A stretch of DNA of 64,000 nucleotides from Dactylorhiza incarnata (GCA_033032865.1 JAWHQI010000718.1:124001-188000); one strand, 5' to 3'; positions 41,735 to 53,427 are shown, counted from the stretch's first letter. The notes: generated from the letters alone by a model not told the origin. Numbers and translations are program-made.

Positions 41735-42935
41735 TGTTGGAACATGGTCTTCCGCATCTCTTAAGTTTGAGAATAACAAATCCTATGTGTATTTGATCTT
41801 GTGTGTTTAAGTGTGCAGGATAACAAAGTCCACATGACTCAAGGATTACATAAGAAGGTTGCCCCCAAAGTTGAGCCATCAAATCCAACACTCCTACTAG
41901 CGTCGGTGGTAGTCCTAGCGCATGCTCTAGCTTTCGTTCGACGAACTGTAAGCGGCGCTCAACAAAATTCTCATCACTGCGTTCGACAAAAATTCGCTTG
42001 ACGAACTGTTAGCTGCGTTCGACGAAATTTCAATCGACAAAAAGTTTGCTTAAGCGCAAATTCCGGGAGTACTTATAGAAGTAGATAGCCCCTGGCGGTA
42101 TCCGATTGCGCAGGCGATAGTGCGGAGCAGTGTAGGCAAGAGAGAAAAGTCTCCTCCGATTGAAGATTCTGCCGTGCAGAATATGTCCTAAAATGGGATA
42201 GCGTCGGCGGTACCACTAGCGCAGGCGCTAGCGCTGAGGCTATAAAAAGGACCCCTCTTCTCTCATTTCGGAGCGACATTAGAGAGAGATATTGAGTGCT
42301 AGAATTCTAGAGGCTACCTTGGCCGAAAGTTGATGTCCTACCAAAGTTCTGCAAACTTCTGAAGGAGAATCTCATCACGCCGGATCCAAATGAAGTCCGC
42401 TTCTACAACGCTTATTCTACAACGGATCTTCGTCTCCAACTTCAGAAGTTCATCAAGAGGGAGTTTTAATTATTTTCATTTCTTATTTCTTGTAAACGGT
42501 TAGTGAAATCGCCTCGTGTTGGCGACTAGGTCTGGGTAGGACTTAGGGCAAAAATTCGCCTCGTGTTGGCGACTAGATCTAGGCTAGGTCTAGGGGGTGC
42601 TCGAGGCCATATCCGGGGAAGGGTTGGCTAGAGCGGCTTGAGGCCGAATCTGGGGAGGATAGGCTAGGGCCACCGGTTCGTGGGGATGCGAGTCGGAATA
42701 GAAAACAAAAAGAGTCTACTATTCATCGCCACCGATTTCTAGCATTATAGAAATCAACTTTTGTAAAACCTATTTGATATTAATAAAGCATGTCTATACT
42801 TTATTTCAATTATTGTACTTGACTTCTTATTTTCTTAATCTCGCATTATTTCAAAGCTTTTCGAAATATAATATAAGTTTTTAAAAACCCTTATTCACCC
42901 CCCCCCCCCTCTAAGGGGCACCTACCGATCCAACA
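41735..42935 (+). repeat. A3 3' LTR
   Basis: 1201 bp from TGTTGGAACATGG to GATCCAACA. It carries the GTTCGACGAA segment (41932-42052), GCGC words and TATA at 42241-42248. It contains about 27 bp near 42735-42765 (including CTAGCATTATAGAAATC) that the 5' LTR lacks, which accounts for the length difference. Confidence 0.92.
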
Positions 42936-42940
42936 GAAAC
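42936..42940. repeat. Target-site duplication GAAAC, right copy (A3)
   Basis: Matches 22500-22504. A2 sequence resumes at 42941. Confidence 0.9.
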
Positions 42941-44116
42941 ATCTTATTGTAATCAATGATGATCCATAAAAAGATATATGAGTTAAATTTCATAAAGAAG
43001 ATGTTTTTGTAAATCATTGTTCAATTAAAATCTTTAAGTTTAACAATAAAGTATCCAAGCATGAAATAATGTTTTCAAAGAAGAAATTACTGCAACGTTA
43101 TATTAATTCATAAATTCAACACATACAAAACATTGTAGAGAGCATGTTAGGTTATCTAGTGCATTTCATAAATAAAGTGTAGTATAGAATTAGCATTAGG
43201 ATCCAATACTCATGAGAAGAAGTGTTATGAAAGATAATGATGTGCACATAGGTGTATTTTGAATAAAGTAAACAAATGTTTTAATCAAAAATACAAGAAA
43301 AATGTAAAGCAAAAATGAGCAGTACATATAAAATAATATATTTTTTGTGATTTTTAAGAATTTTAAAATTACAGAAAATCGGAGACTCGAGCTAGCACCG
43401 GCGTTAGGTCCTAGCGCCTGCGTTAGCTCACAGAGAGTTCATATTTTAATTATATAGCCTAGATTTTCTTCGATTTTGCCTCTGATTTTTTGTAATTATG
43501 TTTATGCAATGTAAGGCCTGTCTAATGAAGTGAAGAGACGAGAAGAAATCGCAAAAAGTTGCGGAAGTTAAAATTTTAGTACATGGGTTTCTCATTCATT
43601 AAAGCTCCAAATTTATTAGACCTTAATTCTTGAGTTTTGCACAACATATGCATGAGTGAAATGATCATAAATAATTGAAATAATATTCATGCAATTTTTC
43701 AATTTCGGTTTGACATGATTATGATTTAACATACTAGGGGTAATCAAAAATGATGCAAATATATTAAATACCTAGGCAAAACATGCGCATTTTATAAATT
43801 TAGCCTAATACCCCTAAAAACACCTTATGAATCCATTAGACACTTATTTCATTTAGTCTTAATAATATCATATGACAAATTTAGTTTTTCAAATTTTATA
43901 AGACTTTTAGGAAATGGATTTAGAAGGATAAAAATAAAAAGGATTAGTAGATCACATGAAAATGATATGATTTTTTATTCAATCTTTATTCGATTTGATT
44001 TATTTATGGATTTTTGTTTAATATGTGAAAGTCATATCACAAGTTATATAAAGTGATCATATCATGATGGCTCAAAGAAATAAAAGCAAAAGGACAAAAA
44101 GGAAATTAAGCAAATA
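42941..44116 (-). other. A2 internal region with deletion
   Basis: AT-rich non-coding. Compared with A1, A3 and A4 the paired-hairpin region is missing at about 43320. A GCGC group remains at 43390-43425. No antisense gene is present. Confidence 0.6.
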
Positions 44117-44164
44117 ATGAAGTAGAGAATTGATATTTTATTTTTAGTTGATTTCTACTTCATG
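44117..44164 (-). other. Post-gag hairpin (A2)
   Basis: Stem ATGAAGTAGA / TCTACTTCAT in element orientation, 14 nt after the gag stop at 44179. Confidence 0.78.
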
Positions 44165-44178
44165 CAAATAATTGGATT

Positions 44179-45645
44179 CTAATGAATGAGATATTTAGGT
44201 ATCCAAAGAGGACCGGGTGTGACGGTTCCTTTGGGTACCCAAATACATCGTGTTTGCTTTTGGAGATATATGATTGAATGGGCTCTTTTGATTTGAGTTT
44301 GTGTTTCATCTTTAGATTTGGGTCTCCATTCAAATCTTTGTTTAACATTATTTTTAGTTTTCAAATTTCCATAATCATTTACTTGAATATTTTGATCAAA
44401 AAGGTTTTTGAAATTATAATTTGAAGGAAATTTGTTTGCATTTAATTTTAGGTTGAGAGAAACATGATTTTGTAAATTATGGTGATTTTGATTTTGATTT
44501 ACAAAACCTTTATGTTCCTTACTCCCATTTTTAAACTTAGGTAAGATGTTCATATTCATATTCAACTTGTTCTTAGATATAGTTTGATATTGTGAATTTG
44601 TATTTATAATTTTCATAAGCAAGTTGATTTTTTATTTTAATTCATCATTCATGATTTTTAAATTATGTCTAGCTTTATTATAAGCAATTGTGCTAGTTTT
44701 AAGAGTGGATACAATTGAATCAATATGATTTTGATACTTATTTTTATATTCATCAAATGTTTCATCCATCTCTTTAATTTCAATTTTATAGTCTTCAAAC
44801 TTAGCACAATCATTTTTCAAAGATGAATTTTCTAAACATAATCTTTCATTTTGTTCTTTTATAAAGAGAAGTTCCTTTTCAAGTTCCTTGTATTTTTCTT
44901 TTAAATCATCAAATTCCATATAAGGTGTAATGTTTTCAACTAAGGAGCCATGGGTAGAACTAGATGAATTAGAATTTGATTCTTCATTAATTTTTGCCTT
45001 TAAATTTTTATTTTCTAAGCGCAGATGTTTATTAGCATTTTTTAATTTCTTAATTTTGCGCTTTGTAGTTTGAAGCAATTGTAATGAAGAGATAGAAGTA
45101 CAAAAAATGGGATTTGATTTCCTTACATTGCTTTCAAGAGAGGCACAGTTTGGACACATAGTTTCTTTGACATCTTTTTGGCACTCCTCTTCCGAAGACA
45201 GTACTTCTTCTTCTCTTCCATTTGATGTGTGTTCCATTGATCCGTCATGAGAGGAGCATTCTTGAAAATTTGCGCAAGCTTGTATGTTCTCCAATTCTTG
45301 TGTTTGTTCCATACCTGTAAGAGGAAAATCATACATTTCTTCAAGAAATTTCCATACTTTGTATGCACTAGAAAAACAATATATTAATTTGAAAACTTCA
45401 TTTGATAGACCAGAAAATAAATAGTGTTTGGCTTTTGCATTTAGATGACGTTCCTTTTTATTTGATTCATCCGCTGGTCTTACAATTGCTAGATTCCATG
45501 CTTCGATATCTAAAGTTTTAATAAACCTTTCCATTAAAATTTTCCACCCTTTATAATTTGTCCCTTTAAATAAAGGCGGTGCTAGTAATTTTTCTTCTTC
45601 ATAAAAATTTACCCCACTAGTAGAAGCGAGATCATGAGACGCCAT
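44179..45645 (-). pseudogene. gag: A2 gag, one nonsense codon
   Basis: From ATG 45645 (MASHDLASTSGVNFYEEE) to the stop at 44179, about 489 codons with only one internal TAA at 44632-44634 (TCA in A4). The N-terminal copia gag-like domain (FKGTNYKGWKILMERF, NAKAKHYLFSGLSNEVF, AYKVWKF) keeps the Trp codon lost in A3 and A4. An acidic region, a coiled coil (residues about 190-330), an Asn/His-rich basic stretch and the end IWVPKGTVTPGPLWIP follow. It has no zinc knuckle or pol. It groups with A4 (TGMEQ, EEECQKDVKE). With A1 it is the least damaged gag of the family here. Confidence 0.83.
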
Positions 45646-45679
45646 TATTCCTAGTTGTTAAGTCGATTGTAATAAAACC

Positions 45680-45691
45680 GCTCTGATACCA
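45680..45691 (-). other. A2 primer-binding site
   Basis: Minus strand TGGTATCAGAGC, 2 nt inside the 5' LTR. Confidence 0.85.
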
Positions 45692-45693
45692 CT

Positions 45694-46885
45694 TGTTGGA
45701 TCAGGTAGGCGCCCTTAGAGGGGTGGTGAATAAGGGTTTTAAAAACTTATATTATATTTTGAAATACTTGCTTATGATAAGAGATCAAAATAGTGATTTT
45801 GAATAAAGATCTAAACTATTTTATAATAACGGAGAGGATAATAAACAATTTAGAGAAATGAAGAACAAATCAATTTTATTACACAAAGAGAGAAATGATT
45901 ATTACTAATAAAATTGATTACAAAATTTTGATTTCAATGACTGCTAGAAATCAAATCGAAATATGAAAAACTCTTTTTGTTTTCTATACCGACTCGTATC
46001 CCCACGAACCGGTTGGCTTTAGCCGATCCTTCCCCGGATACGGCCTCAAGCCGCTCTAGCCAACCCTTCCCCGGATATGGCCTCGAGAACCCCCTAGACC
46101 TACACCCTAGACCTAGTCACCAACACGAGGCAAATTTCTTCCCTAAGTCCTACCCAGACCTAGTCGCCAACACGAGGCGAATTTACTAAATGATTACAAG
46201 AAAAGATGTAAAATAAAAAGATAATAATATAAAAACTCCCTCTATGTGGATCTCTTGGAGAAGTAGACGAAGACCCGCAGAGTATGATCATAGTTATTGC
46301 GGTCTTTCGTCACGATGATGACGCGTGTTGAAATCTTCTCCACGGATCTCCTTAAGCCTTCATGGATTTCAGGGAGTATCTCTCTGAACCTACCTCTCTA
46401 TGCTGTGGCACGAAGTTCTAGAATTTTGGATCTCAAGAGGATGAAGAATACAGATCCAAGGGGTCCTTTTTATAGCCTTGGAGCTACCGCCTACGCTATC
46501 GCTACCGTCGGCTCTATCCCAGATTAGGCAATATTCTCCGTGTGAGAATCCTTAATTTTAAGCAAGCCGACCGCCTTCCTCTTGTGCTTTGCGCTACCGC
46601 CGGCACTAGTAGATACTGCCTGCGCTAGCTACTATCTCCAGGTGCTAGCACCTTCCATAAATGTTTCTGAGATTTTCTCGAATCAGCGCTAGCGGCCTGC
46701 GCTAGCGCTAGCGCTGGTGCTAGCAGGGCATGTTGGACTTTTGGCTTCAAATTTTGGCGCAACATTCTTATGTTATCCTTGAGTCATGTGGACTTGTTTT
46801 CCTGCACACTTAAACACACAAGATCAAATACACATATGATTTGTTATTCTCAAACCTAGGAGATGCGGAAGACCATGTTCCAATA
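45694..46885 (-). repeat. A2 5' LTR
   Basis: 1192 bp. The outer terminus reads CCAATA instead of CCAACA, a point change at 46884. The G-run is interrupted (GGGGTGGTG). TATA at 46467-46474 on the reverse strand. Confidence 0.9.
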
Positions 46886-46890
46886 GTATC
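46886..46890. repeat. Target-site duplication GTATC, right copy (A2)
   Basis: Matches 20159-20163. Confidence 0.9.
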
Positions 46891-47898
46891 CTTCCCCCAT
46901 AACAGATCCACTATCGATCCATTGTAGGGGATAACCAAACATTGGTTTGAAAAGTTTAAAGATATTGGATGGAAAAGAGCTCGTCTTCCCTATGAGATCA
47001 AGGGCCTGGATTAAATTCCCTGAGACAACAACGCTATCATATTTCTAGCCATGTCTCCATCTCTCTAGTGATTATGATGTCCCACCACTATCATCAAAAG
47101 TTTTTTTTAGAGGAAGGCAGTCTTAGGGGATGTGGTCTGGTGGTCTATGGTCATTAGTGATCATCAATATTAGAGGGTAAAGCTAGATGTTAGTCTCTGC
47201 CATCGAGAAACCAATTCTAGCAAAGAGGATTCCTTAAGGGCCCTTAGAATGAGTCAGCGACCTCTTCTTGACTTGGTTTCATCTCTTAGTGAGATTCTAG
47301 AGACCTGAGAAATGTTGCCTCTATTGGCGGTGGTCGAAGGCAGCATAGCTCATTAGAATACCTCTAGAGCTCATAGAGGGCTTCTAATGATTCCAAAATA
47401 ATCTAATTGAGGGAGTTAGTTGAGAAACATAACTCAGAAGGATTTAAACTGCTCAAATGTGTCCATGGAGGCATCGTTTGAAAACAAATCTGGCAAGCAA
47501 TTTCTTGCTCCAACTCATCGTCTGCTAGTTTATGGAGGGGATTTCATCTCAAAATGACTCACACGGCTCAGGTGAAGCTATCTGGGGTCTTAGGGAGTTA
47601 TAAAAAGGCACGAGGAGAAGGAATTAAATTTGGAGGCTTCCACATGAGCTTAGTTTTTCCAGGTAAGGGGATTTAATAGGTGGTGGTAGGCTTGCAATGA
47701 GGCATAGTTGGTATTTCTCATTGCTTTAGTCCTTAAGGGAGTTGATCAGCTTTGCAAATACCCAAAGCTAAAATCAAAAAGGGAGTTAAAGGAGGTGGTC
47801 GCTTACATGCTTAGAGCTCCAACATATGGATTTGTCTCCATTTTCCCTAGAGCTAAATGAGGAAACTCCTCAACTATCTAGAGGCCTGCCCTTGTCCA
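46891..47898. other. Unclassified sequence right of A2
   Basis: About 1 kb that continues the DNA to the left of A2 (before 20159). Moderate GC, many stops in all frames, no recognised motif. It may be internal sequence of an old gypsy-type element. Confidence 0.35.
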
Positions 47899-49359
47899 TG
47901 TAAGACCCTTTTTTTTGAAATCCCACCGAGTCTTATGCCCAGAACCGTCGCCTTGCGGTGACACCAACTATCTCGACCAACCATACATCACAGAGAAATT
48001 AAGGAAGTGTGTAAATATATTACTAGTCCACAATCACAAAATGATATATATATATATATATATATATTATCACTAATAGTCAACCAGAAGAAATACTGAA
48101 TTTAAAATGGCTCCTCCCAGTACAAAATATCCTCACTACAATGCTCGTGAAAGTAATAAATACAAATCACTCTCAGATCCCGTAGTCGATGCAGCTCTCG
48201 AACTAGGCTGGCTCACCTCATCCTGCATCATACCCTGGTTGCGTTGGATCTCCCGGGGAAGCTCCATGTCTCCCAATCAGAGCCCCTGTGGTGTTAGTTC
48301 ACATCCTATTGTTAGTCAAAAGAATAAGACAATCCACCACCCCTCCCCCGGTTACTCCTAGGCACCAAGCGGGAGGAATGAAGAGGAGGGACATCAAAGT
48401 AGAAAGTACAAGAAGATGGCAGTGGCCCTGACTACTAGGAATCATATACTAAAATTATCTAGCATAGGGCCTACTTTCATAATTATAATATTACAGCAGT
48501 AAAGTAGGGGTAATGAAAGAATAATAAAGAAGCAGTAAAAACAATGGTAAAGCGGCTATGAATGAGAAAGGTAACCTTAACTTATAAGAATGCCAATAAA
48601 AACTTATAAGTTAAGGGGTCATTTAGCAAGGCACGTCGTATAAAAGATCCCATAATAATTTATATGATGGGGGTATAGGTTTTATACAGTGTTATGTATG
48701 ATATGAAATTATATGCAAGGTTTTATCTATATGTTTCACACCAGTGCAACTCACCCGCACGTCTCTGCGCGCACAGATCTTTAGTTCCCCGATTTGGAGT
48801 TAGCTAAACTCTCAGGTACCTCTCGTAGTGGCAAACAGAGGAAGTGGGTTGGGCCACCCCACTCTTAGGCCGATATTCACACTACCTAACCTAGACCTTA
48901 CGTACTACTTTGTACACCAAGACAGGTGCTACAGAGCATCTTGTACTAATGCTGGAATCCACCAGTCTTTTCTTGGCTAAGTGAATACTCACACTTGCCG
49001 AGCCAACGTATTGACGGCGGTGTGAACGAATGTCCAATACCAATTACCCACCACTTATATGCACAAGCACATATGCTATAATTGAACTCCCGGGCCACCG
49101 GCTCACGGGACTAACCAGTCCTCTCTAACAAACACTAAGCCACAACTTGCAACACATTCCTTTATTAATCTCTCCCCAATCCCACTACTCGCAAGACTAG
49201 AGCAACCAAAACCATCTTCCCATAACAAAGTGGTGTATGTGCATGTGTGCTTGATAACTTATTATTAGATTAATCTTTCCTTATTACATGCCCTAACCGT
49301 TTAAGGGTTAATCTTGGACTTCCCGAGGTCTACCCTGTGAGGGGCTCACAGCAGTACTA
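47899..49359 (-). repeat. Unclassified repeat, possibly reverse-oriented relative of 15506-20163
   Basis: Begins TGTAAGACCC on the plus strand, so the minus strand ends GGGTCTTACA, which could be an LTR terminus. It contains a (TA)n tract (48043-48067), the CTTATAAG motif (48578-48613) and CCCTCCCCCGGTTACTCC (48341-48358). No coding region is supported. The same DNA probably continues after A4 at 63439. Confidence 0.35.
48043..48067. repeat. (TA)n microsatellite
   Basis: An uninterrupted TA tract of about 25 bases. Confidence 0.9.
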
Positions 49360-49364
49360 GGAGG
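49360..49364. repeat. Target-site duplication GGAGG, left copy (A4)
   Basis: The right copy at 63434-63438 is GGAGT; four of five bases match, one presumed mutation. Confidence 0.7.
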
Positions 49365-49589
49365 TGTTGGAACATGGTCTTCCGCATCTCCTTGGTTTGA
49401 GAATAACAAATCCTATGTGTATTTGATCATGTGTGTTTAAGTGTGCAGGAAATCAAAGTCCACATGACTCAAGGATGGTTGTCCCCAAAATTGAGGCCAG
49501 AATTCCAACATGGCCACTAGCGCCGCCGGTAGCGATAGCGCCCGGCGCTAGTGATGATTAGCGTGATTCCGACAGTGTTTTCAGAAGGA

Positions 49590-49812
49590 GCTAGCGCCCG
49601 GCGGTAGCTACTAGCGCTGGCGGTAGCATGGCGCACAAAAGGCATAGAGCAAAATGTTGCCACGGATTGAAGATCCTGACGCGCAAAATGTTACTTAATC
49701 AGGGATAGCGCCGACGATAGCTACTAGCGTTGGCGGTAGCGTGGCGCACAAGAGGCATAGAGCAAAATGTTGCCGCGGATTGAAGATCCTGCCGCACAAA
49801 ACATTACTTAAT
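49590..49812 (+). repeat. 113-bp tandem duplication in A4 LTR
   Basis: Units share TAGCTACTAGCG, GGCATAGAGCAAAATGTTG, GATTGAAGATCCTG and CATTACTTAAT or GTTACTTAAT. The 3' LTR has the same duplication at about 62450-62673, so it predates insertion. Confidence 0.85.
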
Positions 49813-49814
49813 AC
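49810..49814. repeat. Target-site duplication AATAC, left copy (copia element)
   Basis: The right copy is at 56337-56341. Confidence 0.92.
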
Positions 49815-50284
49815 TGTTGAAATTTGTTGAAGTGGAGTGGAAAGGAGTCCGGCCGGTCTGAAGGCTGGAGACTGCAGAGACCGCGCGATCTGCGCTGGTG
49901 CTCTGGCGGTTTGGTTCTGGCGATCTGGTGTGATCGGCCAGCTTGCTTCTTGGGTTTGGTCACTGGTTCTGGCGACCTGTTGCGGGTTGTTTCCGGTCTT
50001 GTTCTAGTCGGTCTGTTCCTGGCTAACTACTGTGACCGGGCGGCTTGGTTGTGTTGTTCTAGCGACTTGGTTCAAGTCGGCCAGTTGCTTCTCTGTGTTG
50101 GCGATCTCAGGAAGGGTGATTGCTGTGTTCGTACGGCTTGTGCGCGGCTTGTTGCTGTCTTCGGTCTTGGACTGAATTTTGTTCAAGTGCTGTGTTCGCG
50201 CGGTCTATCTTTTGAGACCGTTCGCGATCTGATGGGTGGTGACTGTATCCCGGTTTGTGCGGTGACGACATCCGTCCACCCGCC

Positions 50285-50292
50285 TATAAATA
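50285..50292 (+). promoter_or_regulatory. Copia 5' LTR TATA box
   Basis: TATAAATA after CACCCGCC, about 470 bp into the LTR. The 3' LTR has it at 55627-55634. Confidence 0.8.
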
Positions 50293-50879
50293 GGGGTGCA
50301 TGGCCCGTCATTCCTAACAAGAACCAGAGCCCGGATTATTTCTTGCGGTCTCAAGTTTGAGTTCGCGTGACTTGGATGCGAGTTAACCTTTGTTGTGTTC
50401 GCAGGTTTGCGGTCAGCAGGGTGCGGTCTCCTTCCTTGGTGATTTCCGGTGGCTTGAATAAACAGTTCGTCTGCGGTCTGTCAGCGAACTGGGTTATTGT
50501 GTTCTTGTGCTGTTTGCAGCGGACTCAGTGATCAGGCGACCTTCAGCGGTTAGGCGGTCTGAGTTGCAGTCTGGCAACAGCTTCAGTTCTTTGTTCCAAT
50601 AAGCTTCAGTTCGTGCGGTCTGGGATTGCGGTCTGGCAGTGCAGTTTGTCTGCTTCTGTTCGCGCGGTCTCAAGGTGTTTCTGCGGTCTGACTGTGCAAG
50701 CGGTCTGGGAGTACAGCAGAACAAGCCGGGCGACCTGAGCCTTTGTTGCAGTCCGAGCGGTCTCTTTCTGGCAGACCGCTGGTTTCTGTTTTTTGGTGTG
50801 TTTGTTCTTCTCATCTCCGTGATTCTTATGAATCATGTCTCGCCATGTATGCCTTGCATTCGTAAAGCAGTTCTATTTC

Positions 50880-50885
50880 AATAAA
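50880..50885 (+). terminator. Copia 5' LTR polyadenylation signal
   Basis: AATAAA followed by GATTTCTTG, near the R/U5 border. Confidence 0.55.
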
Positions 50886-50986
50886 GATTTCTTGTGTTGC
50901 TGTTTTGGCATTGTGGTTGTTTGGTTATAACTCTTGTTGATACAACTCCTGCTTACTCCTAAACGGTTCAATCAAAAATTTTAACA

Positions 50987-50998
50987 TGGTATCAGAGC
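50987..50998 (+). other. Copia primer-binding site
   Basis: TGGTATCAGAGC directly after the 5' LTR, complementary to initiator tRNA-Met. Confidence 0.92.
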
Positions 50999-51075
50999 AA
51001 GGTTCCTGGAGTGGATAAGAAGTGATCAACTAGAGTTGCCATCGTCTTTGTGAAGAAGTGACCACATTGGTTGCC

Positions 51076-53427
51076 ATGGAAGGCGGATTCGCAAGAGGTC
51101 TTGGTATTGAACTCCTCACATCGACTAACTTTAAAAAGTGGAAGTCATGTATGGAGAGTTACTTGCTTGGCGAGGATCTATGGGAGGTAGTTGGCAGAGA
51201 AGACACACAAGAGGTGTTTCTAGCAGGAGATAATATGGCAGAGGTGAGACTTTGGAGGAGGTTGAATGCTAAGGCAGAGTTCACTCTCAAAAGGGCTATC
51301 TCACCGGAGCTGTTTGATCATATTATCGGATGTAAGTCTGCTGCTGAGATTTGGACATCCTTGGATGGATTGTTCAATAAGAAGAATGTAGCGAGGCTAC
51401 AATTTCTTGAAAATGAGTTGGCGAGAGCCTCTCAAGGCGATCTTTCTATTTCTACCTTCTTCCTTAAGATGAAGAACCTCGCGACAGAGATTTCTGCTTT
51501 GGACCCTGATGAGCCAATCTCTGAGGCAAAGCTGAAGAGGCATATCATCCGCGGATTGCGGAAGGAGTAACTTGCTTTTGTAACTTCAGTTCAGGGTTGG
51601 GCAAATCAGCTGTCATTGTTGGAGCTGGAGAACCTTCTTGCTTCGCAAGAAAGTTTAGCAAGACAGATGGCGGGGGTTTCTATCTCCGGGGGAGAGAGTG
51701 ATGTGATGTTCTCTGGGAAGAGAAAAAAGAAGTGGGAAAAGAAGAAGTCGGGTCATGATGGACCCTCTACTTCAGGTCAGCAAGATAGGGGCTATGCTCC
51801 TAAGTCTGATGGGAAGAAGAAAGGAGAGGGACCGAGGTGCTTTAGATGCAACAAGACCGGGCACTTCAAGAAAGATTGCCGGGTGAATCTTCAGCCAGGA
51901 CATGCAGTGGAGAAGGAGATGCCAAAGTCTGATGATGTTCGATGGGGAGGAGCCTTTGTGTCTAATATAACGGCAATGCCCGTTAAGGCCTTGGCTTCCA
52001 TCAACTATGAAGAAGACTGGATTGTTGATTCAGGGTGTGGACATCATCTCACCGGGGATGGATCAAAGTTCTCTTCTTTGGCACCTTACTCAGGTAATAA
52101 TGCTATCATAACGGCTGATAATTCTATTCATCCAGTAGAGCACGAAGGAGTCGTCTCTATGAGCAGTGATAAGGGTCCACTCACGTTGAGGAGTGTTTAT
52201 CACGTGCCTGGTATGAAGAAGAATCTCTTCTCTGTGACCAATGCGGTCGATGCCGGTTATCACGTTCCGTTTGGCCCAACAGAAGTGAAGTTTCTCAAAA
52301 CTCAATCGGAAATAAAGGGAGAAGTTATTCATGTCGGCAAGCGGGTGAAGGACTTGATCGTTTTATCGACAAGTACCTATGTTGATAAGATGAGGACAAA
52401 TGATAGTGCTGCCATCTGGCATGAATGGTTGGGGCATGTAGGCATGGACAAATTGAAGGCTATGGCGGTAAGGGGCCTTGTCAATGGCTTGCCTAGCTTG
52501 TCCTCCTATGGAGACGGTCATGTCTGCGAAGGATGTCAGTTTGGTAAGTCTCATCGACTTCCATTCGACAAATCGCAAACAAGGTGCAAAGCACCGTTGG
52601 AATGCATCCACGGTGATTTGATGGGACCAACTGCCACCCCAAGCCTTGGAGGCAATAGATATATGTTGGTGTTGATTGATGATTACACCAGATATGTCTG
52701 GGTGTTTTTCTTGAAAGAAAAGTCAGAAGCCTTTGCAAGGTTTGTGGAGTTCAAGGAGCTGGTGGAAGGTCGTTTAGGCCTGCGGGTGAAAAAATTGAGA
52801 ACTGACAATGGTGGGGAGTTCACTTCTGGTGAGTTCTCAAGTTTTTGCAGGAAACACGGCGTTCGGAGAGAGCTCACTTGTGCCCATACTCCACAGCAGA
52901 ATGGCGTTGCCGAAATGAAGATCCGTCATCTGACGGAAACTTGCAAATGCTGGCTTCATGCCAAGAATATCCCAAAGTCCTTCTGGGCGGAGGGAATGTC
53001 TTGTGCAGCTTATGTCATCAACAGATTGCCTTTAAGTCCTATCAACATGAAGACCCCTCACGAACTAATGTTCAAGGAGAAGCCGAGTGTTGCTCACCTT
53101 CGGGTGTTCGGGTCAACCTGCTATGTGCATATTCCTGATGCTCTTCGAACAAAGCTAGATGCGAAAGCAAGGAAGCTAATCTTTGTTGGGTATGATGAGC
53201 GGAAGAAGGGATGGAGATGCATGGATCCTGAGACACGGAGGTCAATTGTTTCTCGGGATGTGGTGTTCGATGAAGTGACTTCCTACAAGGGGAGTTCAGG
53301 AGTTGAACTACCAGAGAGCAGGATTGATGAAGGAGGAAATGCTGCGGGAAGTCTTCAAGTGGAGCTGCCTGTTTCACCAGGAGCTCCAGTTGTGTCAAGC
53401 TCTGAGATGGGGGTCAGGTTCTGGTAG
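51076..53427 (+). pseudogene. gag-pol: Copia gag-protease-integrase, one nonsense codon, ends at a frameshift
   Basis: ATG 51076 (MEGGFARGLGIELL) chosen as the first ATG after the PBS. The UBN2-type gag domain (STNFKKWKSCMESYLLGEDL, LNAKAEFTLKRAISPELF) is broken by TAA at 51568-51570. The same frame then continues with the zinc knuckle CFRCNKTGHFKKDC (about 51840-51880), protease DWIVDSGCGHHLTG (about 52016-52056), the integrase zinc finger (WHEWLGHVGM, CEGCQFGK) and DDE core (GDLMGPT, LIDDYTRYVWVFF, LRTDNGGEFTS, PQQNGVAEMK). The reading frame is lost just before 53427 and continues in the +1 frame, so the original was one gag-pol polyprotein. Product inactive. Confidence 0.9.

Larger units (their letters stand above)
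22505..42935 (+). mobile_element. Element A3: family-A element with antisense gene, interrupted by SIRE-like element
   Basis: Plus-strand copy inside A2, TSD GAAAC. Its own sequence is 22505-29029 plus 41207-42935, about 8.25 kb. Order: 5' LTR, PBS (one base changed), gag with stops, post-gag hairpin, antisense gene with 5'-UTR intron, paired hairpins, SIRE insertion, PPT and 3' LTR. It groups with A1 by gag sequence and by having the antisense gene. Its LTRs carry a private GTTCGACGAA repeat segment. Confidence 0.92.
20164..46885 (-). mobile_element. Element A2: gag-only family-A element, interrupted by A3
   Basis: Minus-strand copy with TSD GTATC. Its own sequence is 20164-22504 plus 42941-46885, about 6.3 kb once A3 and one duplication copy are removed. 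In element order: 5' LTR 46885-45694, PBS, gag 45645-44179, post-gag hairpin, shortened AT-rich region, the insertion point of A3, the subfamily-2 GC-richer block (22180-21901), PPT and 3' LTR. It has no antisense gene and lacks the paired hairpins, which appear lost in a deletion near 43320. No pol domains. Confidence 0.92.
49365..49814 (+). repeat. A4 5' LTR, left piece
   Basis: Starts TGTTGGAACATGG. It contains two tandem copies of a 113-bp unit (the word GGCGCACAA at 49630 and 49743) with GCGC palindromes. Interrupted at 49814 by the copia element; it continues at 56342. Confidence 0.93.
49815..50986 (+). repeat. Copia 5' LTR
   Basis: TGTTGAAATTTG to ATTTTAACA. TATA box 50285-50292, AATAAA at 50880-50885. 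Many GCGGTCT/GCGATCTG words, some able to pair (CGGTCT..AGACCG around 50200-50220). Confidence 0.95.

Noticed and set aside
49824..50360. Open reading frame of 178 codons inside the copia LTR (also 55166-55711)
   Set aside because: It lies entirely in LTR sequence, has low-complexity composition, and is explained by the GC-rich U3/R region. The two copies are simply the two LTRs.
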